Assembly (NCBI RefSeq): GCF_014200015.1
Contig: NZ_JACHOT010000013.1
Location: 1 to 40,804 of the forward strand
Source: Aminobacter niigataensis
GTDB taxonomy: Bacteria > Pseudomonadota > Alphaproteobacteria > Rhizobiales > Rhizobiaceae
Direction of reading: 5' to 3'
DNA: 40,804 nucleotides
Positions within the stretch are counted from its first letter, which is position 1, and each line of letters starts with the position of its first letter. Both the position numbers and the translations under genes were made by a program. Below are positions 38,515-40,804 of the stretch, one piece after another. The notes under the pieces were generated by a model. It saw nothing but the letters and a program-made list of their open reading frames with translations. It made no database searches and was not told the DNA's origin.

Positions 38515-40426
38515 GTGACAGTAAATCTCGGCCGTGTTCGTAAAGAAGATGATGCATCGCTGATCTAAGGCGCGTCGGATTGATGGGTTTGATCAGGACT
38601 GGAAGACCTTGAGCTCGTATCTGCTTGATAAGCGTAGGGTCGTTGTCAGCCGTCGCCACGATACCGGGGATTTCGCGCCCTGCAATTTCGCAAAGCTCCT
38701 TCAGGACATCTGTTCCGGCTCGACCGTTAGGCAGGCGAAAATCGACCAACGCCAGATCAAAGTGATAAGCGCCGCGTTCAAATAAGGCGATGGCCTGCTC
38801 GCTATCACTCGCTTCGGTTACCTGAACGCCCCAGCCGTCAAGCATATCACACACTGTACGGCGGAGAGGCTCATTGTCCTCCACAACAAGCATCTTGACG
38901 TCCAGGAATTCACCACCGATTCGTTCCGATATCTCCGGCTCACCAAGGTCACTTTTCCAGATGCTGCCCAGTGGAACGCTAACGGAGAAAACCGAGCCGC
39001 GGCTCGGCCATGAGCGCACATTGATGTCGTGATCCAGGAGTATTGAAAGGCGGTGGGCAATGTTGAGGCCTAGTCCCAATCCTCGCTGCCTGTCGTGGCT
39101 CTGTTCGGCGACCTGATGAAACTCCTCGAAGATCATCTCAAGTTGATCTTCAGCAATTCCGCAGCCGGTATCCCAAATTTCGATATTCAGCATCGCATCG
39201 CGTTTGCGCGCCCCGACGACGATCTTGCCTGTCTCTGTAAAGCGGATTGCGTTGGCTATCAGATTGCTCAGTATGCGACCTAGCAGGGCGCGATCAGACT
39301 GGACTGTCTCGCAGCTTGCGACAACGCCCATCTTGATCCCCTTAGCCTCAGCCTGTGGTCTGAACTCGATCGCCAACGGCTCCAGCACCTGTCGGAGTTG
39401 AAAGTGAGTGATTCGGGTTTCGATCCGCCCCGCATCGAGCTGCCCGATCTGAACCAGCGAGCCAAGAATTTCATCCATGATTCCAATAGTAACATCCATG
39501 GAATGCAAAAGTTCTCGACGTTTTTCTTCGTCTTTTACGCCAAAACAGCTGTAAACAAGTATCTTTAGGGTCGCAAGAGGTTGTCTTAAATCATGATTCG
39601 CGGCACGAAGGAACCTACTTTTCTTAAAATTTGCGGTTTCGGCGGCTTCCTTTGCTTGGCGCAGAGAATGCTCGCTGCTCTTCAACTGCGTTACATCGTG
39701 CACTCGCAGGATCGTTCCTTCCGCAAAGTGAATCGTCGAGGCTTCGATCCATCTGCCGTCGGCAAGGCGGTGATCGCGCGAACGCTCGTTTTTGAGATCA
39801 CTTAGCGTTTCGTTGACCCACTTGTGACGAGGCCCGTCAATCATGACCTCACCCGATCGCGCAATCATAGTCACAAGGGCTTCAATCTTAGTTCCAGGGG
39901 CGACCGAATTCGCAATGAGCCCATGAAGGTCACGGAATTTTCGATTAACCAAGACTAGTCGACCCGCAGTGTTCCAGCACGCGATTCCGAAGTCGATGTG
40001 ATCGTAGGCTTGCTCTTTCCAGAAGTTCTCGCCAGCGTAGCTATCCCATATCACGGCACCAAGATGACGCACAGTGCCCACGATACGCACCACCCGACCA
40101 TGTCGATCGAAAGCGGGTTGTGCGGAATCACGAATCCGGAAGGCAGTTCCTTCCCGCTTCCAGATCAACTCGATCTCCGAACGATTGCCGCCAAGTAGCT
40201 TTTCAAGGTGGAGTTTCACCCGGGTCTGTTGGTCACCAAGCGAGCCCTCCAGAAAGGAGCGTAGCGGAACCGCTAACTGCCTCTGAACTGTCCCGGTCGC
40301 CCAGGCAAAAATTGGCGCGCCAGCGGTGCTGACGTCAAAGGCGTATCCGACGCAATCCAAGGATTCGCATAAGAGTTCAGCGTCCGAAGCGCTAGCATGA
40401 TGAGGCTTTAGTGGGAGTTCTGTCAC
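38504..40426 (-). CDS. Soluble PAS-PAS hybrid histidine kinase
   Basis: The 640-aa protein has no membrane segment. Two PAS-like domains (about residues 23-125 and 136-247) lead to a HisKA domain with phospho-acceptor His278 (AANHDLRQPLATL), an HATPase with Asn388/Asn392, DTGCGI (419-424) and GLGLGL (449-454), and a C-terminal receiver with Asp517, phospho-acceptor Asp562 (LVDFRLP) and Lys613. No Hpt domain is present, so transfer to the separate regulator is either direct from His278 or uses an Hpt protein elsewhere. It starts 13 bases after the response-regulator stop and overlaps the AmiC-like gene by 11 bases. The trio forms a cytoplasmic signalling unit, most likely sensing the amide substrate. 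Confidence 0.92.
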   Translation of the reverse strand: MTELPLKPHHASASDAELLCESLDCVGYAFDVSTAGAPIFAWATGTVQRQLAVPLRSFLEGSLGDQQTRVKLHLEKLLGGNRSEIELIWKREGTAFRIRDSAQPAFDRHGRVVRIVGTVRHLGAVIWDSYAGENFWKEQAYDHIDFGIACWNTAGRLVLVNRKFRDLHGLIANSVAPGTKIEALVTMIARSGEVMIDGPRHKWVNETLSDLKNERSRDHRLADGRWIEASTIHFAEGTILRVHDVTQLKSSEHSLRQAKEAAETANFKKSRFLRAANHDLRQPLATLKILVYSCFGVKDEEKRRELLHSMDVTIGIMDEILGSLVQIGQLDAGRIETRITHFQLRQVLEPLAIEFRPQAEAKGIKMGVVASCETVQSDRALLGRILSNLIANAIRFTETGKIVVGARKRDAMLNIEIWDTGCGIAEDQLEMIFEEFHQVAEQSHDRQRGLGLGLNIAHRLSILLDHDINVRSWPSRGSVFSVSVPLGSIWKSDLGEPEISERIGGEFLDVKMLVVEDNEPLRRTVCDMLDGWGVQVTEASDSEQAIALFERGAYHFDLALVDFRLPNGRAGTDVLKELCEIAGREIPGIVATADNDPTLIKQIRAQGLPVLIKPINPTRLRSAMHHLLYEHGRDLLSHDH

Positions 40427-40439
40427 TGCGCCGGTCGCC

Positions 40440-40804
40440 TCACGCGCGCGCCGACTTATAGGTCGCTAACTTGGCGCGATCTTTGATGTTTAGCTTAAGA
40501 CTGGCGTTTCTGATATGGACGCGCACCGTGTTTGGACTCAATCTAAGCTCGTTGGCTATTGCGGTGTTCGAGCGACCTCTCACAACTAGATCTAGGATTT
40601 GCTCCTCCCTTGCTGTGAGAGCAGAGGAAGCCTCGGACGGTTTAGCAGCGTAATCGGACGCGGTTGGCAATACACTGCCAAACCGGTTTCCTTGCAGGAT
40701 GTCGCGCGGAAAATAAACGCCTCCGTTTACAACGAGAGTCAGCGCCTTCGCTAGTTCGTCGCCCCCGGCGCTTTTGGGAATATAAGCGATGACACCTTCT
40801 TCGA
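40440..40804 (-). CDS. LuxR/NarL-type response regulator, C-terminal part (gene crosses the circular join)
   Basis: This is the same gene as at 1-375; bases 40710-40804 repeat its codons 94-125. The unique part encodes residues 126-214: a linker and the LuxR-type HTH (LTAREEQILDLVVRGRSNTA followed by IANELRLSPNTVRVHIRNAS). Joined, the protein has 214 aa with receiver residues Asp54 and Lys104. It stops at TGA 40442-40440, 13 bases before the kinase ATG. It would bind DNA as a dimer when phosphorylated and control the divergent operon, probably at the GTTTAG sites between 456 and 1107. Confidence 0.92.
   Translation of the reverse strand, partial: EEGVIAYIPKSAGGDELAKALTLVVNGGVYFPRDILQGNRFGSVLPTASDYAAKPSEASSALTAREEQILDLVVRGRSNTAIANELRLSPNTVRVHIRNASLKLNIKDRAKLATYKSARA
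40710..40804. repeat. Direct terminal repeat, right copy (circular join)
   Basis: Identical to bases 1-95. It closes the circle and lies within the receiver-domain part of the response-regulator gene. Remove one copy for the circular sequence. Confidence 0.95.

Overview
The first 95 bases (1-95) are repeated exactly at the end (40710-40804), so the window reads as one complete circular replicon of about 40.7 kb, cut open inside a response-regulator gene. Replication (RepA), partition (ParA plus a ribbon-helix-helix partner) and a MOBQ-type relaxase/coupling-protein set make it a mobilizable plasmid. No mating-pair (type IV secretion) genes are present. The TraA/TraD/TraG set, the Tn3-family element, the high GC content and the catabolic genes point to an alphaproteobacterial host (Rhizobiales or Paracoccus-like); the species cannot be told from the sequence.

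Region 1, about 37.2 kb through the join to 12.75 kb, is a catabolic cargo. Reading leftward is a regulatory operon: a LuxR/NarL response regulator (214 aa once the ends are joined), a soluble PAS-PAS hybrid histidine kinase and a signal-peptide-less AmiC-like ligand-binding protein. Reading rightward from the shared 848-base intergenic region is a long operon: a Tat-exported peptide-type ABC transporter (binding protein, two permeases of which one is frameshifted, two ATPases of which one is degenerate), both subunits of an N,N-dimethylformamidase-like iron amidohydrolase (DmfA1/DmfA2), an overlapping unknown gene, an SDR oxidoreductase and a CynX/NimT-type MFS transporter. The simplest model is amide sensing by the AmiC-like protein, relay through kinase and regulator, and induction of uptake and hydrolysis of an N-substituted amide. 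The hexamer GTTTAG/CTAAAC occurs seven times in the intergenic region and is a candidate operator.

Region 2, 12.75-13.75 kb, is a recombination scar holding at least two resolvase tails, a TraA tail and a res-like dyad. Region 3, 13.75-19.83 kb, is a compact leftward operon that looks like phage defence: a ribbon-helix-helix regulator, a type IIG-like fused nuclease/N6-adenine methyltransferase, a 67-aa protein and a Rad50/SMC-like ATPase with a CxxC hook. Region 4, 20.1-22.5 kb, is a MerR/MFS efflux pair with a textbook MerR promoter, followed by a serine resolvase. Res-like sites stand at the borders of regions 2/3, 3/4 and at the end of the MerR/MFS pair, so these modules appear to be bounded by resolution sites.

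Region 5, 22528-26349, is an intact 3.8-kb Tn3-family transposon (45-bp inverted repeats, 5-bp target duplication AGAGT, tnpA, res, tnpR). Region 6, 26.4-36.9 kb, is the backbone: copG-like gene, repA, a broken SprT-like gene, parA and partner with long palindromes, a toxin-antitoxin pair whose toxin is frameshifted, traG, traD, oriT, traA and a membrane protein. Region 7, 36.9-37.25 kb, holds resolvase and IS66 remnants that form the other border of the catabolic cargo.
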